Assembly: GCF_025840185.1 (NCBI RefSeq)
Contig: NZ_JAMPJU010000014.1
Span: forward strand, 1 to 64,000
Source: Brenneria izbisi
GTDB taxonomy: Bacteria > Pseudomonadota > Gammaproteobacteria > Enterobacterales > Enterobacteriaceae
Reading direction: 5' to 3'
Length of the DNA stretch: 64,000 nucleotides
Under the pieces are notes generated by a model. It saw only the letters and a list, made by a program, of their open reading frames with translations. It searched no databases and was not told the origin of the DNA. A program made the position numbers and the translations under genes. Shown here one piece after another: positions 38,845 to 49,807 of this stretch. Positions within the stretch are counted from its first letter, which is position 1, and each line of letters opens with the position of its first letter.

Positions 38845-40305
38845 GTGTCCATTATCGATCCGCAGGAAAACACGCTTTATCAACAGTTGGCGGAAACCTT
38901 CGCCACAGCGATTCATCAGGGAACCTGGCCGCCGGGAAGTCGTTTACCGGCTATCCGTCGCGTAGCGGGATCGCATCAGGTGAGTGTCAATACCGTGCTT
39001 AATGCCTGGCGTATTCTTGAGGATCGCGGTTTGATCGAGGCGCGTCCGCAATCCGGCTATTTTGTACGCGGGCGGTTGCCACCGTTGACGAAATCTCCGC
39101 GGCATCGTGCTCAGGTCATCATTCCCGGCAGTGAAAAACTGGATCTGATCGATACGGTTTTTGCCGCGCAGAATCATCCCGATTACCTTAATATTTCTCT
39201 TGCCTGCCCACAAAACAGCGATTTTTATCCCAGCGCGAAGATCAGCCGCATTACTGCTTCGCTTCTGCGTCGTTATCCTGACATCATTGGCCGCTACGCC
39301 TTACCGCCGGGCAGCGAGCGGCTGCGCCGTGAAGTGGCGCGGCGGGCGATGGACTCAGGCATCGCGTTGGGCGGCGATGATATCACTGTCACCCACGGCT
39401 GCATGGAGGCGATGCAGTTGGCATTACGGGCAGTGACCCAACCGGGCGACTGCGTGGGGCTGGAAACGCCGACCTATTTTTATCTGTTTCCATTGCTGGC
39501 CAGTCTGGGACTGAAAACAGTGGAAATTCCGACCGATCCGCAGCGCGGACTATCCCTGGATGCGCTAGAGATGTTGCTTTCGGAACGACGGCTTCAGGCG
39601 ATCATCGCCATGCCCAATGTACAAAATCCGCTGGGGTGCAGCATGACGCTGGCAGACAAAAAGCGACTGGCGAAATTGGTGAACGACTATCAGGTTCCGC
39701 TGATAGAAGACGGTTTGTATAGCGAGCTACAGTTTAACTGGCCGCTTTCCCCGGCGGTCAAGGCGTTCGATCGCGACGGCTGGGTGATTTACTGTTCCAG
39801 CTTCACCAAGACGCTGGCCCCCGATTTTCGTATCGGCTGGATGGCGGCGGGCCGTTTCAGTGCGAAGATTGCGCGGCTGAAAGCCGTGTCGTCAATGGCG
39901 GAGTCCGCGCTGTTGTCGGAGACGCTGGCGCAATTTCTGGAATCCGGCGGATACGATCACCATCTGCGCACGTTGCGCCGTCGCTATGCCGCCCAGTTGG
40001 ATGAAGCCCGTGGGCTGATTGTCCGCCATTTTCCGCAAGGCACGCGCGCCACCCAGCCGCAAGGCGGTTTTGTCTTCTGGCTGGAAATGCCTGGCGAGGT
40101 GGATGGCGTGGCGCTGTTTCATCGTCTGTTGCAGGAAAAGATCTGCGTGACGCCCGGCGCGCTTTACACCTTAAGCGACCGCTGCCGACACGCCATTCGT
40201 CTGTCCTGTTGTTATCCTTTTGATGAACGTTATCAGTATGCGCTTAAACGGGCGGGGGCGCTGGCCTGCGAAATGAGCGGCATTGCGCCCCCGGATGAAG
40301 TTTAA
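38845..40305 (+). CDS. MocR/PdxR-type regulator (GntR HTH fused to aminotransferase domain)
   Basis: A 486-residue MocR-family protein close in organisation to E. coli YdcR. Residues 1-75 are a GntR winged helix (YQQLAETFATAIHQGTWPPG, then VSVNTVLNAWRILEDRGLIEARPQSGYF). The rest is a fold type I aminotransferase domain; the PLP-binding lysine lies in CSSFTKTLAPDFRIGW (about 319). It may sense an amino compound via PLP and control the divergent exporter. The GTG start at 38845 follows GCGAGGT. It lies between fhuB and hemL, where E. coli has no gene. Confidence 0.9.
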   Translation: MSIIDPQENTLYQQLAETFATAIHQGTWPPGSRLPAIRRVAGSHQVSVNTVLNAWRILEDRGLIEARPQSGYFVRGRLPPLTKSPRHRAQVIIPGSEKLDLIDTVFAAQNHPDYLNISLACPQNSDFYPSAKISRITASLLRRYPDIIGRYALPPGSERLRREVARRAMDSGIALGGDDITVTHGCMEAMQLALRAVTQPGDCVGLETPTYFYLFPLLASLGLKTVEIPTDPQRGLSLDALEMLLSERRLQAIIAMPNVQNPLGCSMTLADKKRLAKLVNDYQVPLIEDGLYSELQFNWPLSPAVKAFDRDGWVIYCSSFTKTLAPDFRIGWMAAGRFSAKIARLKAVSSMAESALLSETLAQFLESGGYDHHLRTLRRRYAAQLDEARGLIVRHFPQGTRATQPQGGFVFWLEMPGEVDGVALFHRLLQEKICVTPGALYTLSDRCRHAIRLSCCYPFDERYQYALKRAGALACEMSGIAPPDEV

Positions 40306-40319
40306 TTTCGCGCCTTACC

Positions 40320-41600
40320 TTACAAACGCGCAAAGCAACGTTGCGCTGCTTCTATTGTGCGTTCAATATCCTGTTGACTGTGAGCCAGCGACATAAATCC
40401 GGCTTCGAAGGCGGAAGGCGCCAGATAGACGCCTTGTTCCAGCATCATATGGAAGAAGCGCTTGAAGCGTTCCACGTCGCACCGCATCACATCCTGATAG
40501 CAGGTCACGCGGTCGGCGTCGGTAAAGAACAGACCGAACATGCCGCCCGCCTGATTGACCACCAGCGGGATATGTTCCGCTTTGGCGGCGGACAGCAGCC
40601 CTGCGGCAAGCTGTTGCGTCAGTTCCGTCAGTTTCTGATGGACGCCGGGTTTGGCCACTTCCGTCAGGCAGGCGAAACCCGCCGCCATCGCAATCGGGTT
40701 GCCGGAGAGCGTACCGGCCTGATACACCGGGCCGACCGGCGCCAGCGCCTGCATCACTTCGCGTTTGCCGCCGAACGCGCCAACCGGCATGCCGCCGCCG
40801 ATAATTTTGCCCAGACAGGTTAAATCGGGCTGAACGCCATAGTGAGCTTGCGCGCCCGCCAGCGCCACGCGAAAACCGGTCATCACTTCATCAATGATGA
40901 ACAGCGCGCCGAATTCGTCGCACAGCGCGCGCAACCCCGGCAGGAATTCCGGCAATGGCGGCACGCAGTTCATATTGCCGGCCACCGGTTCGACAATAAT
41001 CGCGGCGATGTCTTGCGGGTATTGCTCAAACGCGGCGCGCACCGAGGATAAGTCATTATAGGTACAGGTCAGTGTGTGGCGGGCGACGTCGGCGGGTACG
41101 CCGGGCGAGTTGGGCTGTCCCAGCGTCAAGGCGCCGGAACCGGCTTTGACCAGCAGACAATCGGCATGACCGTGATAGCATCCTTCAAACTTGATGATTT
41201 TATCGCGCCCGGTATAGCCGCGGGCCAGACGAATGGCGCTCATGGTGGCTTCCGTCCCGGAGTTCACCATGCGCACCATATCCATGCCGGGCATCAGCGA
41301 TGTCACCAGCCGAGCCATTTGCACTTCGATTTCCGTTGGCGCGCCAAAGCTTAATCCGTGCTCCGCCGCCGCGATCACCGCCTGACGAATGGCCGGGTGG
41401 TTATGTCCCAGCACCATCGGCCCCCAGGAACCGACGTAATCGATATAGCATTGACCATCTGCGTCATAAAGGTAGGCGCCGTCCGCCCGTTCGATAAACA
41501 GCGGCACGCCGCCGACGCCGTTGAACGCGCGTACCGGCGAGTTGACGCCGCCCGGAATAAGTTGCTGTGCCGCGGCATACAGACTTTCAGATTTGTTCAT
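40320..41600 (-). CDS. hemL: Glutamate-1-semialdehyde 2,1-aminomutase
   Basis: A 426-residue PLP enzyme converting glutamate-1-semialdehyde to 5-aminolevulinate, the tetrapyrrole precursor. The PLP lysine is Lys265 in [16 protein letters not shown], as in E. coli, and [15 protein letters not shown] and [10 protein letters not shown] are conserved. It is convergent with the MocR gene (14-bp gap). The clcA gene that follows hemL in E. coli is missing. Confidence 0.97.
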   Translation of the reverse strand: MNKSESLYAAAQQLIPGGVNSPVRAFNGVGGVPLFIERADGAYLYDADGQCYIDYVGSWGPMVLGHNHPAIRQAVIAAAEHGLSFGAPTEIEVQMARLVTSLMPGMDMVRMVNSGTEATMSAIRLARGYTGRDKIIKFEGCYHGHADCLLVKAGSGALTLGQPNSPGVPADVARHTLTCTYNDLSSVRAAFEQYPQDIAAIIVEPVAGNMNCVPPLPEFLPGLRALCDEFGALFIIDEVMTGFRVALAGAQAHYGVQPDLTCLGKIIGGGMPVGAFGGKREVMQALAPVGPVYQAGTLSGNPIAMAAGFACLTEVAKPGVHQKLTELTQQLAAGLLSAAKAEHIPLVVNQAGGMFGLFFTDADRVTCYQDVMRCDVERFKRFFHMMLEQGVYLAPSAFEAGFMSLAHSQQDIERTIEAAQRCFARL

Positions 41601-41869
41601 TAAGTGATCCTGACATTGTGATTATCATGGAAAGTAAGGCCATTCTAATCAACTGCCCACGGTTATGAAATCGTTGTACTGGCCCGTGGTTAAAAACATA
41701 ACGTGCCATCGCCAATGAGATCACTGGCTGTGCCGCAGGCGGCGTTGCATAATATGGCGATTAATTCAGCGGCCAGTGTCAAATCTTGAACGTTTTCGCT
41801 TACTGCCGGATAATAAGTCTATGAGTGTGGGCGTATCACCTGATAAGCCCTGAGTTGGGAGTAAAAAAG

Positions 41870-42214
41870 ATGAGCGACGATATAGCATTGCCACTGCAAT
41901 TTACCGATGCGGCAGCCATCAAGGTGAAGAACCTGATTGCTGATGAAGAGAATCCTGATCTGAAACTTCGGGTTTATATTACGGGTGGCGGTTGCAGCGG
42001 CTTCCAATACGGTTTTACCTTTGATGATCAAATCAACGAAGGCGACATGACCATTGAAAAGCAAGGCGTTGCTCTGGTGGTCGATCCGATGAGCCTGCAA
42101 TATCTGGTGGGGGGGGCGGTGGACTACACGGAAGGGTTGGAAGGTTCGCGTTTTATCGTCACCAACCCGAATGCCAAAACCACTTGCGGTTGTGGTTCCT
42201 CTTTCAGTATCTGA
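41870..42214 (+). CDS. erpA: Iron-sulfur cluster insertion protein ErpA
   Basis: A 114-residue A-type carrier that delivers Fe-S clusters, for example to the isoprenoid enzymes IspG and IspH. The cluster ligands are Cys42 (GGGCSGF), Cys106 and Cys108 (CGCGSSFSI). ATG 41870 gives the exact E. coli length; the ribosome site is GGGAG. A terminator follows. Confidence 0.97.
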   Translation: MSDDIALPLQFTDAAAIKVKNLIADEENPDLKLRVYITGGGCSGFQYGFTFDDQINEGDMTIEKQGVALVVDPMSLQYLVGGAVDYTEGLEGSRFIVTNPNAKTTCGCGSSFSI

Positions 42215-42233
42215 TAAGTCATTGCGCCGGTTG

Positions 42234-42271
42234 AAAAACCCGTGCGGCCATCATCGGCGCACGGGTTTTTT
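42234..42271. terminator. Bidirectional terminator between erpA and btuF
   Basis: AAACCCGTGCG / CGCACGGGTTT stem with flanking A and T tracts, 11-nt loop; it can serve both convergent genes. Confidence 0.88.
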
Positions 42272-42284
42272 ATGCGCGGGATGG

Positions 42285-43100
42285 CTAATCGCGCGATAAC
42301 TGCCGGCAGATCTGTTGGGCCGCCAGCAGTAAACGCGGCCCGCTGCGATTAAACCAATCCTCATTCACCGCGATCACCGGAACATCGAGTTGAGGTTTCC
42401 AGAACGCCTGCGTATTGGCAATGGCAGAGGTTGTACCGCTGATGATAATCGCCTGCGGCGCACGCCTTAAGACCTGTTCCCGACTGACCTGCGGCCAGGG
42501 TGCCGGGCTGTCGTTAAAAATATTCCGCGCGCCGCACAGTGACACGATCTGACTTTGCAGGGTGTCTTTCGACGAGGTAAAAAGCGGTTGCGAGCCAAAC
42601 TGTATAAAGACGCGCAACGGCGGGCGAGTTTTGCCGACATCGCGTTGCCGTAAATCCGTTATTTGCCGACGAAACGCGGCAGCGGCGTCTTCTGCCTGCT
42701 CAGGATGGCTGCTGTAAGTCGCCAACTGTTGCAGCGCGGCGGGAATGGCGTCCAGCGTTTTGGGATCAAGATAAACGATGGGAATGCCGAAATTGGCCAG
42801 TTGTTCCAGCGGCCTTTGCGCGTTGCCTTCGCGCCAGGCCAGAATGAGATCAGGCTTGAGCGCCAGGATCCGCTCCAGATTGATCCCCTGCCAGGACGCC
42901 ACCTGCTCCAGCTTTTTCGCCTCTGGCGGATAGTCCGACCAGGCGCTGACTGCGATCAATTGCTCGCCCATGCCCGCCGCATAAGCGAGTTCTGTAGCAT
43001 GGGGCGCCAGACTGATTACGCGTTCGGGCGCGGCGTTTGCCGTCGCCAGCAGTGAAAAAAGCAGACCACCCAGCAGGCGGCGCGTCCATGACTTCATCAT
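42285..43100 (-). CDS. btuF: Vitamin B12-binding periplasmic protein
   Basis: A 271-residue cobalamin-binding protein for the BtuCD importer. Residues 1-23 are a Sec signal ([15 protein letters not shown]). The cleft motifs [28 protein letters not shown] and [13 protein letters not shown] match BtuF. It follows mtnN directly (2-bp gap), as in E. coli. The btuC and btuD genes are not in the window. The yadS gene that follows btuF in E. coli is absent. Confidence 0.95.
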   Translation of the reverse strand: MMKSWTRRLLGGLLFSLLATANAAPERVISLAPHATELAYAAGMGEQLIAVSAWSDYPPEAKKLEQVASWQGINLERILALKPDLILAWREGNAQRPLEQLANFGIPIVYLDPKTLDAIPAALQQLATYSSHPEQAEDAAAAFRRQITDLRQRDVGKTRPPLRVFIQFGSQPLFTSSKDTLQSQIVSLCGARNIFNDSPAPWPQVSREQVLRRAPQAIIISGTTSAIANTQAFWKPQLDVPVIAVNEDWFNRSGPRLLLAAQQICRQLSRD

Positions 43101-43102
43101 GA

Positions 43103-43801
43103 TTAATGCCTGGCCAGCGCCTGCAACATGGTTTCCACCATCCGGGTGGATTGCTCGGCGGCCACAGCCAGGAATGCGTCGAAACTGAGGTGCGATTCCT
43201 GATCGGCCACGTCGGAAATGGCGCGCACGATAACAAAAGGAACACCAAACTGATGGCAGACATGCGCCACCGCAGTGGCTTCCATTTCTACCGCGATAGC
43301 CTGAGGGAAAGTGTTGCGGATACGCGCCAGCGGTTCGGCGCCGTTGATGAAGGCATCGCCGCTGACCACCAGACCACGTACGGCATTGAGTTGCAGCCGG
43401 GCAATCGCATCCTGCGCCAGCGTAATTAAACGCTCATCGGCGATGAACGCCGCCGGACAGCCCGCCATCTGACCGGGTTCATAGCCAAACGCGGTCACAT
43501 CGGCATCGTGATAGCGCACCTCATCGGAAACCACAATATCGCCGACGTTCAGGGTGGACGCGAGTCCGCCGGCGGAACCGGTATTAATCACCACATCCGG
43601 CTGGCAATGCTCCAGCAGCAAGGTGGTGCCCAACGCGGCGGACACTTTGCCAATCCCGGATTTCAGTAATGCGACATCCACACCGTTTAACTGTCCGCTG
43701 TAGATTTCACACCCGGCGCGCTGCAAGATCTGCCGATTTTCGATGCGATCGCGCAGCAGCGTCACTTCTTGTTCCATAGCGCCGATAATGCCGACTTTCA
43801 T
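43103..43801 (-). CDS. mtnN: 5'-methylthioadenosine/S-adenosylhomocysteine nucleosidase
   Basis: A 232-residue nucleosidase that cleaves MTA and SAH, recycling the products of polyamine synthesis and methylation and feeding AI-2 synthesis. Glu12 lies in MEQEVTLL, and the catalytic Asp is in [12 protein letters not shown] is the by-product of SpeE, also encoded in this window. I chose ATG 43801 ([13 protein letters not shown]) as in E. coli. It is divergent from dgt. Confidence 0.97.
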   Translation of the reverse strand: MKVGIIGAMEQEVTLLRDRIENRQILQRAGCEIYSGQLNGVDVALLKSGIGKVSAALGTTLLLEHCQPDVVINTGSAGGLASTLNVGDIVVSDEVRYHDADVTAFGYEPGQMAGCPAAFIADERLITLAQDAIARLQLNAVRGLVVSGDAFINGAEPLARIRNTFPQAIAVEMEATAVAHVCHQFGVPFVIVRAISDVADQESHLSFDAFLAVAAEQSTRMVETMLQALARH

Positions 43802-43920
43802 AAAGATCCCCACAAATTTTGTTATAAATAGCATGAGTATAGTGTCAGCTAGTCTATCATGGCTGACAAGAGTAAATGGAGCGTGTGAACTGACGTTAGC
43901 GGTGTTACATGGAGAATCGT

Positions 43921-45429
43921 ATGTCTGATATCGATTTTACGAAGAAGATAAGCTTCCAGCGGCCCTTTAGCGCCGAGATTACAACCGAGGATGAATATGC
44001 CGTCGTTCGTCAGTTTGAAAGCGATCGCGGACGCATCATCAATTCCGCGGCGATCCGCCGCCTTCAGCAAAAAACGCAGGTCTTTCCGCTGGAGCGCAAT
44101 TCCGCGGTGCGCTCACGTCTGACTCACTCTATGGAAGTGCAACAGGTAGGACGTTATATCGTTAAAGAGATCCTTCATCGCTTGAAAGAAGCAGACCGAC
44201 TCAAGGAACTGGGACTGGAAAACCGGCAGACCCCGTTTGAAAGCATGGTGGAAATGGCGTGTCTGATGCATGACATCGGCAATCCGCCATTCGGTCATTT
44301 TGGCGAATCCGCGATCAATAACTGGTTCTGCCGGTTAATGGACATTGACTCTCTTAGCGATAAAGCAAACCATGAAGACCGCTGCCGGGTCGATTTCCTG
44401 CGGATGCAGGATGACGGGTTGAATGAGTTGCGCGGCAGAATTCGTCAGGATTTAAGTCATTTTGAAGGCAATGCCCAGGCTATCCGCTTGGTGCATACCT
44501 TGCTCAAACTGAATCTGACCTACGGTCAGGTCGGCTGCATCCTGAAATATACCCGTCCCGCCTACTGGTGCGAAAAAATCCCCGCTGAATACGATTATCT
44601 GATGAAAAAGCCGGGTTATTATCTGGCGGAGGAAACGTTCGTCATCCGTTTGCGCAACGAGTTATCAATGGGCGAATTTCATCGTTATCCGCTGACTTAC
44701 ATCATGGAAGCGGCGGACGATATCTCTTACTGCATTGCCGATTTAGAAGACGCGGTTGAAAAAGATATTCTCACTATTGAACAACTCCACAATCATCTGC
44801 GCGACGCCTGGGGCGAAGTGAAGAGCGGCGATCTGTTTGCCAAAACCGTCGGCAGGGCGTATGAGGGCCGTGAACGTCAACCGTGGCGCAGCGTGAACGA
44901 TCAGTTTTTTATGAACCTGCGCGTCAATACCGTCGCCAAAATGGTGCCGCATGCTTCACAACGCTTTATCGATAATTTACCGGCGATTTATGCCGGGTCG
45001 TTTAATCATGCGTTGTTGGAAGATGACAGCCCGCAGAATCGCCTGCTGAAAGTATTCAAACATGTTGCACTGAAGCATGTGTTTAATCACTATGAAGTGG
45101 AGCAGCTTGAACTACAGGGATATCGGGTTATCCGTGGGCTGCTGGATATTTATAGCCCGTTGCTTGAGATGTCATACCGGGATTTCAGCCAGTTGGTGAA
45201 AGAAGATAGTCATAAACACTATCCTATTGAAACCCGGCTATACCATAAATTATCCCGTAAGCACTGCCTGGCTTACCGTGAAGCGGTGGAGAAGTTGCAA
45301 GGCCTGTCCGTCAAAGAGCGTGAGATCCGCGAATATTATTATCGCGCCCGTTTGATTCAGGACTACATCAGCGGTATGACCGATTTATATGCTTACGATG
45401 AGTATCGGAAATTGATGGCGGCGGAATAA
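43921..45429 (+). CDS. dgt: Deoxyguanosinetriphosphate triphosphohydrolase
   Basis: A 502-residue HD-domain enzyme that removes triphosphate from dGTP and so limits its pool. HD motif residues lie in [14 protein letters not shown] (His) and [14 protein letters not shown] (His-Asp). The C-terminus [19 protein letters not shown] is the conserved end of Dgt. The ATG at 43921 gives E. coli-like length (505). In the middle it is more diverged from E. coli than most genes here. Confidence 0.95.
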   Translation: MSDIDFTKKISFQRPFSAEITTEDEYAVVRQFESDRGRIINSAAIRRLQQKTQVFPLERNSAVRSRLTHSMEVQQVGRYIVKEILHRLKEADRLKELGLENRQTPFESMVEMACLMHDIGNPPFGHFGESAINNWFCRLMDIDSLSDKANHEDRCRVDFLRMQDDGLNELRGRIRQDLSHFEGNAQAIRLVHTLLKLNLTYGQVGCILKYTRPAYWCEKIPAEYDYLMKKPGYYLAEETFVIRLRNELSMGEFHRYPLTYIMEAADDISYCIADLEDAVEKDILTIEQLHNHLRDAWGEVKSGDLFAKTVGRAYEGRERQPWRSVNDQFFMNLRVNTVAKMVPHASQRFIDNLPAIYAGSFNHALLEDDSPQNRLLKVFKHVALKHVFNHYEVEQLELQGYRVIRGLLDIYSPLLEMSYRDFSQLVKEDSHKHYPIETRLYHKLSRKHCLAYREAVEKLQGLSVKEREIREYYYRARLIQDYISGMTDLYAYDEYRKLMAAE

Positions 45430-45483
45430 GATTTTTTGTAAAGCGGGTCAATACTTTCTTACGCTTCAGCCTCTTCCCAATCT

Positions 45484-45510
45484 GAACTTTATTGGTCCAT
45501 ATTTATCTCA
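45484..45510 (+). promoter_or_regulatory. Candidate sigma-E promoter of degP
   Basis: GAACTT at 45484-45489, 16-bp spacer, TCTCA at 45506-45510 resembles the RpoE pattern (GGAACTT / TCTGA-TCTAA). E. coli degP is controlled by RpoE and CpxR; the -10 match here is imperfect. Confidence 0.4.
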
Positions 45511-45574
45511 TACAGCACGACCATAGCGTGTGGGCCGTAAGACTTGCCTGTTGATAAATATGAGACCTATCCCT

Positions 45575-47017
45575 ATGAAAAGAAAATCATTGGTTCTAAG
45601 CGCGCTGACCTTAGCTCTGGCGATGGCCATCGTGCCTGTCGCGGCGAATGCGGCTGAGTCAGTCTCCTCCTCTTCCTTGCCTGCCAGCGGACAACTGCCC
45701 AGCCTGGCGCCGATGTTGGAAAAAGTGATGCCTTCCGTCGTCAGTATCGTTGTGGAAGGGCATACCAATGTCGATCAAGCGCGTATTCCGTCACAGCTTC
45801 AGCCTTTCTTTGGCAAGGATTCACCGTTCTGTCAGGAAGGTTCGCCATTCCAGCAATCCCCCATGTGTCAGGGGGACGACGGCGATGAAGGGCAACCCTC
45901 CAGACAGCAGAATTTTCAGGCGCTGGGCGCCGGGGTGGTGATCAATGCGGAAAAAGGCTATGTGGTCACCAATAACCATGTCGTTGACGATGCTGATAAA
46001 ATTCAGGTCAGGCTCAGCGATGGACGTAAATATGATGCCAAGGTCATCGGCAAAGATCCGCGTGCGGATATTGCGTTGGTGCAGCTAAAAGATTTTAAAA
46101 ACCTGACCGCCATCAAACTGGCCGATTCAGATCAGTTACGCGTCGGGGATTATACCGTGGCGATCGGCAACCCTTATGGATTGGGGGAAACGGCAACTTC
46201 CGGCATTGTGTCTGCGTTGGGGCGCAGTGGACTGAATATTGAAAATTATGAAAACTTTATTCAGACCGATGCGGCGATCAACCGTGGGAATTCCGGCGGC
46301 GCGCTGGTGAATCTCAACGGTGAGTTGATTGGCCTGAATACGGCGATCCTGGCGCCGGACGGCGGCAACATCGGGATCGGTTTTGCCATTCCCAGCAATA
46401 TGGTGAAAAGTCTGGTCGGGCAGATCGTCGAATTCGGTGAGGTAAGACGAGGCGAGTTGGGGATCACCGGAACGGAATTGAACTCGGAACTGGCGCAGGC
46501 CATGAAAGTGGATGCGCAGCGCGGCGCATTTGTCAGTCAGGTTCAACCAAAGTCCGCGGCGGCGGCGGCGGGTATAAAAGCAGGCGACGTGATTGTTTCG
46601 TTAAACGGCAAAGCAATCAGCAGCTTTGCGGCGTTGCGCGCTCAGGTCGGCTCATTACCGGTCGGCAGCAAGATTGCGCTGGGGCTGTTGCGCGACGGAA
46701 AACCGTTGACGATCAATGTGACGCTTCAGCAAAGCAGCCAGACTCAGGTGGCGTCAGGTAACCTCTATACGGGGATTGAAGGCGCTGAATTGAGCAACAC
46801 GGAGTTGGATGGTGAGAAGGGCGTCAAGGTTGATAATGTCAAGGCTGGCTCGGCTGCTGAGAAAATTGGTCTGAAAAAGGACGACATTATCTTTGGCGTC
46901 AATCAGCAGCCGGTACGGAATATTGGCGAGTTGCGTAAAATTCTCGACAGCAAGCCTGCGGTGTTGGCGCTGAATATTCGGCGTGGCGATAGCAATATCT
47001 ATTTGTTAACTCAGTAA
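45575..47017 (+). CDS. degP: Periplasmic serine endoprotease/chaperone DegP
   Basis: A 480-residue HtrA protein that degrades or refolds misfolded envelope proteins. A Sec signal ends near ANAAES (residue 27). The catalytic triad in precursor numbering is His135 (TNNHVVDDA), Asp165 (PRADIALV) and Ser240 (RGNSGGAL). Two PDZ domains follow (about 265-355 and 375-475). The LA loop has two Cys (FCQEGSPF, SPMCQ) as in E. coli DegP. I chose ATG 45575 for the signal peptide match. Confidence 0.96.
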   Translation: MKRKSLVLSALTLALAMAIVPVAANAAESVSSSSLPASGQLPSLAPMLEKVMPSVVSIVVEGHTNVDQARIPSQLQPFFGKDSPFCQEGSPFQQSPMCQGDDGDEGQPSRQQNFQALGAGVVINAEKGYVVTNNHVVDDADKIQVRLSDGRKYDAKVIGKDPRADIALVQLKDFKNLTAIKLADSDQLRVGDYTVAIGNPYGLGETATSGIVSALGRSGLNIENYENFIQTDAAINRGNSGGALVNLNGELIGLNTAILAPDGGNIGIGFAIPSNMVKSLVGQIVEFGEVRRGELGITGTELNSELAQAMKVDAQRGAFVSQVQPKSAAAAAGIKAGDVIVSLNGKAISSFAALRAQVGSLPVGSKIALGLLRDGKPLTINVTLQQSSQTQVASGNLYTGIEGAELSNTELDGEKGVKVDNVKAGSAAEKIGLKKDDIIFGVNQQPVRNIGELRKILDSKPAVLALNIRRGDSNIYLLTQ

Positions 47018-47029
47018 TTTTTTATCTAA

Positions 47030-47053
47030 AGCCGGGTGCGAACGCACCCGGCT
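47030..47053 (+). terminator. Hairpin after degP
   Basis: AGCCGGGTGCG / CGCACCCGGCT 11-bp perfect stem with a two-base loop, 13 bp after the stop. There is no good T-run downstream, so part of the transcript may read into cdaR. Confidence 0.55.
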
Positions 47054-47192
47054 GACGCCGTTTCCCGCCATATTTTGTGAGTTCTTCCACAGTTTCAAAC
47101 GAATTCCCAGTTCTTTGTTAATTTGCACAATGTGCAGCGCCGCACGTAACGTTATGCTGGTGCAATTGTCAGTGTTGCTGTCCGAGGTGGAA

Positions 47193-48356
47193 ATGGCGTC
47201 GTATCATCTTAATGCTAGGATGGCGCAGGATATCGTTGCGCGGACCATGCAGATCATTGATAGCAATATCAATGTGATGGATGATCGCGGCAAAATTATC
47301 GGCAGCGGCGATCAGGAGCGGTTAGGTGAATTGCACGAGGGAGCGCTGCTGGCGTTATCTCAGGGACGGGTCGTCGATATTGATGATGCGGTGGCGCGTC
47401 ATTTACACGGCGTGCGTCCCGGCATCAATCTGCCGCTGCGTATTGATGGCGAAATTGTGGGCGTTATCGGTCTGACCGGGAATCCCACCCAGTTGCGGCA
47501 ATATGGCGAACTGGTCTGCATGACGGCTGAAATGATGTTGGAACAGGCCAGGCTGCTGCATATGCTGGCGCAGGATAGCCGTCTGCGCGAAGAGCTGGTT
47601 TTGAACCTGATTCGTACCGATGAGTTATCGCCTGCGTTGATGGAGTGGGCGCAGCGTTTGGGTATCGACCTGAATAAGCCGCGGGTTGTGGCTGTGCTGG
47701 AGGTTGATAGCGGGCAACTCGGCGTAGACAGCGCGATGGCGGAGTTGCAGCAGCTACAGACGCTACTGACCACGCCTGAGCGCGACAACTTGATCGCCAT
47801 TGTGTCTTTGACCGAAATGGTGGTGCTGAAGCCCGCCTTGAACAGTCATGGGCGCTGGGATGCGGAAGAACATCGCCGTCGGGTTGACCATTTGCTGTCC
47901 CGTATGGCGGAAAGCAGCCGTCTGCGGATCCGTCTGGCGCTAGGGAACTATTTTCCCGGTGCGGGCAGTATCGCCCGCTCTTATCGTACCGCTCGAACCA
48001 CCATGAGCGTCGGCAAGCAGCGTATGCCGTCACAGCGTTGTTATTTCTATCAGGATCTGATGCTGCCGGTATTGCTGGATAGTTTGCGCGGCGGCTGGCA
48101 GGCGAATGAACTGATTCGTCCTCTGACCAAACTGAAGGCGATGGATGGCAACGGATTGTTGCGCCGGACGCTGGGGGCCTGGTTTCGCAATAATGTTCAG
48201 CCCGGCGCGACCGCCAAGACGCTGTTTATCCATCGTAATACGTTGGAGTACCGCCTTAATCGCATTTCTGAACTCACCGGCCTGGATCTGGGTAATTTCG
48301 ATGATCGTCTGTTGTTGTATGTTGCCCTGCAACTCGATGAAGAAGACTCAGTCTGA
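47193..48356 (+). CDS. cdaR: Sugar diacid utilisation regulator CdaR
   Basis: A 387-residue activator of glucarate, galactarate and glycerate genes in E. coli. The N-terminal sugar-diacid recognition domain (MAQDIVARTMQIIDSNINVM, then GDQERLGELHEGAL and GIIL-like GEIVGVIGLTG) is followed by the PucR-type C-terminal helix-turn-helix (TLFIHRNTLEYRLNRISELT). ATG 47193 matches the E. coli start and has GAGGTGG upstream. The E. coli order dgt-degP-cdaR is kept. Confidence 0.95.
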   Translation: MASYHLNARMAQDIVARTMQIIDSNINVMDDRGKIIGSGDQERLGELHEGALLALSQGRVVDIDDAVARHLHGVRPGINLPLRIDGEIVGVIGLTGNPTQLRQYGELVCMTAEMMLEQARLLHMLAQDSRLREELVLNLIRTDELSPALMEWAQRLGIDLNKPRVVAVLEVDSGQLGVDSAMAELQQLQTLLTTPERDNLIAIVSLTEMVVLKPALNSHGRWDAEEHRRRVDHLLSRMAESSRLRIRLALGNYFPGAGSIARSYRTARTTMSVGKQRMPSQRCYFYQDLMLPVLLDSLRGGWQANELIRPLTKLKAMDGNGLLRRTLGAWFRNNVQPGATAKTLFIHRNTLEYRLNRISELTGLDLGNFDDRLLLYVALQLDEEDSV

Positions 48357-48695
48357 GAGGATTCAATACGCGGAGAATGACGCCGTCGGTTGCGCTCCTT
48401 TAATAAGGGAAGCCGCAGCGTTCTGTCTGAATGATGATTTACTTAGATTGAAAACTATTACATAACCATTAACAATATAACGCGATAGCATAAATTATCG
48501 CGAAACAGTATTTTTGCCACTTTCCCATATCCTCTATTGTCACTTCCATATTGTCAGTCTGATAGCCGCGTTGGTTAAGCGCGTAAATCAGCCTTGCTCG
48601 TCGTTATTTATACGCTTACCTGATTCGCTATGTAACGAATAACCCGCTGCGTCGGGCAGGTTGATAAAGCTTGCAAATTCTAGGGAGTGATAACC
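48357..48695. other. Intergenic region upstream of cysP
   Basis: About 340 bp without a gene. It contains a 7-bp perfect inverted repeat (CGCGATA / TATCGCG, 48481-48502) and AT-rich DNA suited to a CysB-activated promoter. CysB sites are too degenerate to call by eye. Confidence 0.4.
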
Positions 48696-49706
48696 ATGTC
48701 AATACGTCGTTTGGGGCTGTCTGTTGCTGCGGCAGCGCTGTTGTTTTCCGGCGTGGCGTCCGCCGCGACGGAATTATTGAATGTTTCCTACGATCCCACG
48801 CGAGAGCTTTATCAACAATATAACGCGGCTTTTAGCAAGCATTGGAAAGCGACGACAGGTGAAGATATCTCCATCAGGAATTCCCACGGCGGGTCGGGTA
48901 AACAGGCGCGTTCTGTTATCGACGGCCTACAGGCGGATGTGGTGACGCTGGCGCTGGCGGGCGATATTGATGCGCTCAATCTGAATCAGCAACTCATTGA
49001 TCCCAACTGGCAGGCGCGCCTGCCAGATAACAGCACGCCTTATACTTCCACCATTGTTTTTCTGGTGAGAAAGGGCAATCCGAAACAGATTAAGGACTGG
49101 GACGATCTGGTGAAGCCAGGCGTTGAAGTTATTACGCCAAACCCGAAAACCTCCGGCGGGGCGCGCTGGAATTTCCTTGCGGCCTGGGCTTATGCCAAAG
49201 CGCAACCCGGCGGCAACGATGACAGCGCGTTGAAGTTCGTGACGGAGTTGTATCGTCATGCGCCGGTTCTGGATACCGGCGCCCGTGGTTCGACCATCAG
49301 CTTTGTTCAGCGTCAATTGGGCGACGTGCTGCTGGCGTGGGAAAACGAAGCCTATCTCTCTTTGCAGGAACAGGGTGGCGATCAGCTTGAGATAGTGACG
49401 CCGTCCCTGTCCATTCTGGCCGAGCCGCCGGTTGCGGTGGTGGACAAAGTGGTTGAGCGCAAAGGGACGCGCAAACAGGCGGAAGCCTATCTGCAATATC
49501 TGTACAGCGATGAAGCGCAGCGCATTATCGGTAAAAACTTTTACCGTCCGCGCAACGCGCAAATTGCTGAAGAATTTAAAGATCAGTTTGCGCCGGTGAA
49601 ACTGGTGACCATCGATAAGGATTTCGGCGGCTGGAAAGCAGCACAGGACACTTTTTTTAAAGACGGCGGCGTATTCGACAAAATTTTCCAGGAAATTAAT
49701 AAGTAA
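48696..49706 (+). CDS. cysP: Thiosulfate/sulfate-binding periplasmic protein
   Basis: A 336-residue binding protein of the CysPTWA importer. Residues 1-24 are a Sec signal ([18 protein letters not shown]). The family motifs [35 protein letters not shown] and [16 protein letters not shown] fit CysP/Sbp. ATG 48696 has a well-spaced AGGGAG site; an in-frame GTG three codons earlier is less likely. Confidence 0.94.
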   Translation: MSIRRLGLSVAAAALLFSGVASAATELLNVSYDPTRELYQQYNAAFSKHWKATTGEDISIRNSHGGSGKQARSVIDGLQADVVTLALAGDIDALNLNQQLIDPNWQARLPDNSTPYTSTIVFLVRKGNPKQIKDWDDLVKPGVEVITPNPKTSGGARWNFLAAWAYAKAQPGGNDDSALKFVTELYRHAPVLDTGARGSTISFVQRQLGDVLLAWENEAYLSLQEQGGDQLEIVTPSLSILAEPPVAVVDKVVERKGTRKQAEAYLQYLYSDEAQRIIGKNFYRPRNAQIAEEFKDQFAPVKLVTIDKDFGGWKAAQDTFFKDGGVFDKIFQEINK

Positions 49707-49807
49707 TGGATTTCCGCTGTTGGCGAGCCGCTGTATAGGGCAGCGGCTTTGGTTTGTCGGCAGTTTGATTTGCCAGAATCATTGAGTATGACTATTGAAG
49801 GCAGCGT

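Noticed and set aside
47464-48033. 189-codon minus-strand open frame
   Set aside because: It is antisense to cdaR and rich in Arg, Pro and Ser, as typical of GC-biased shadows.
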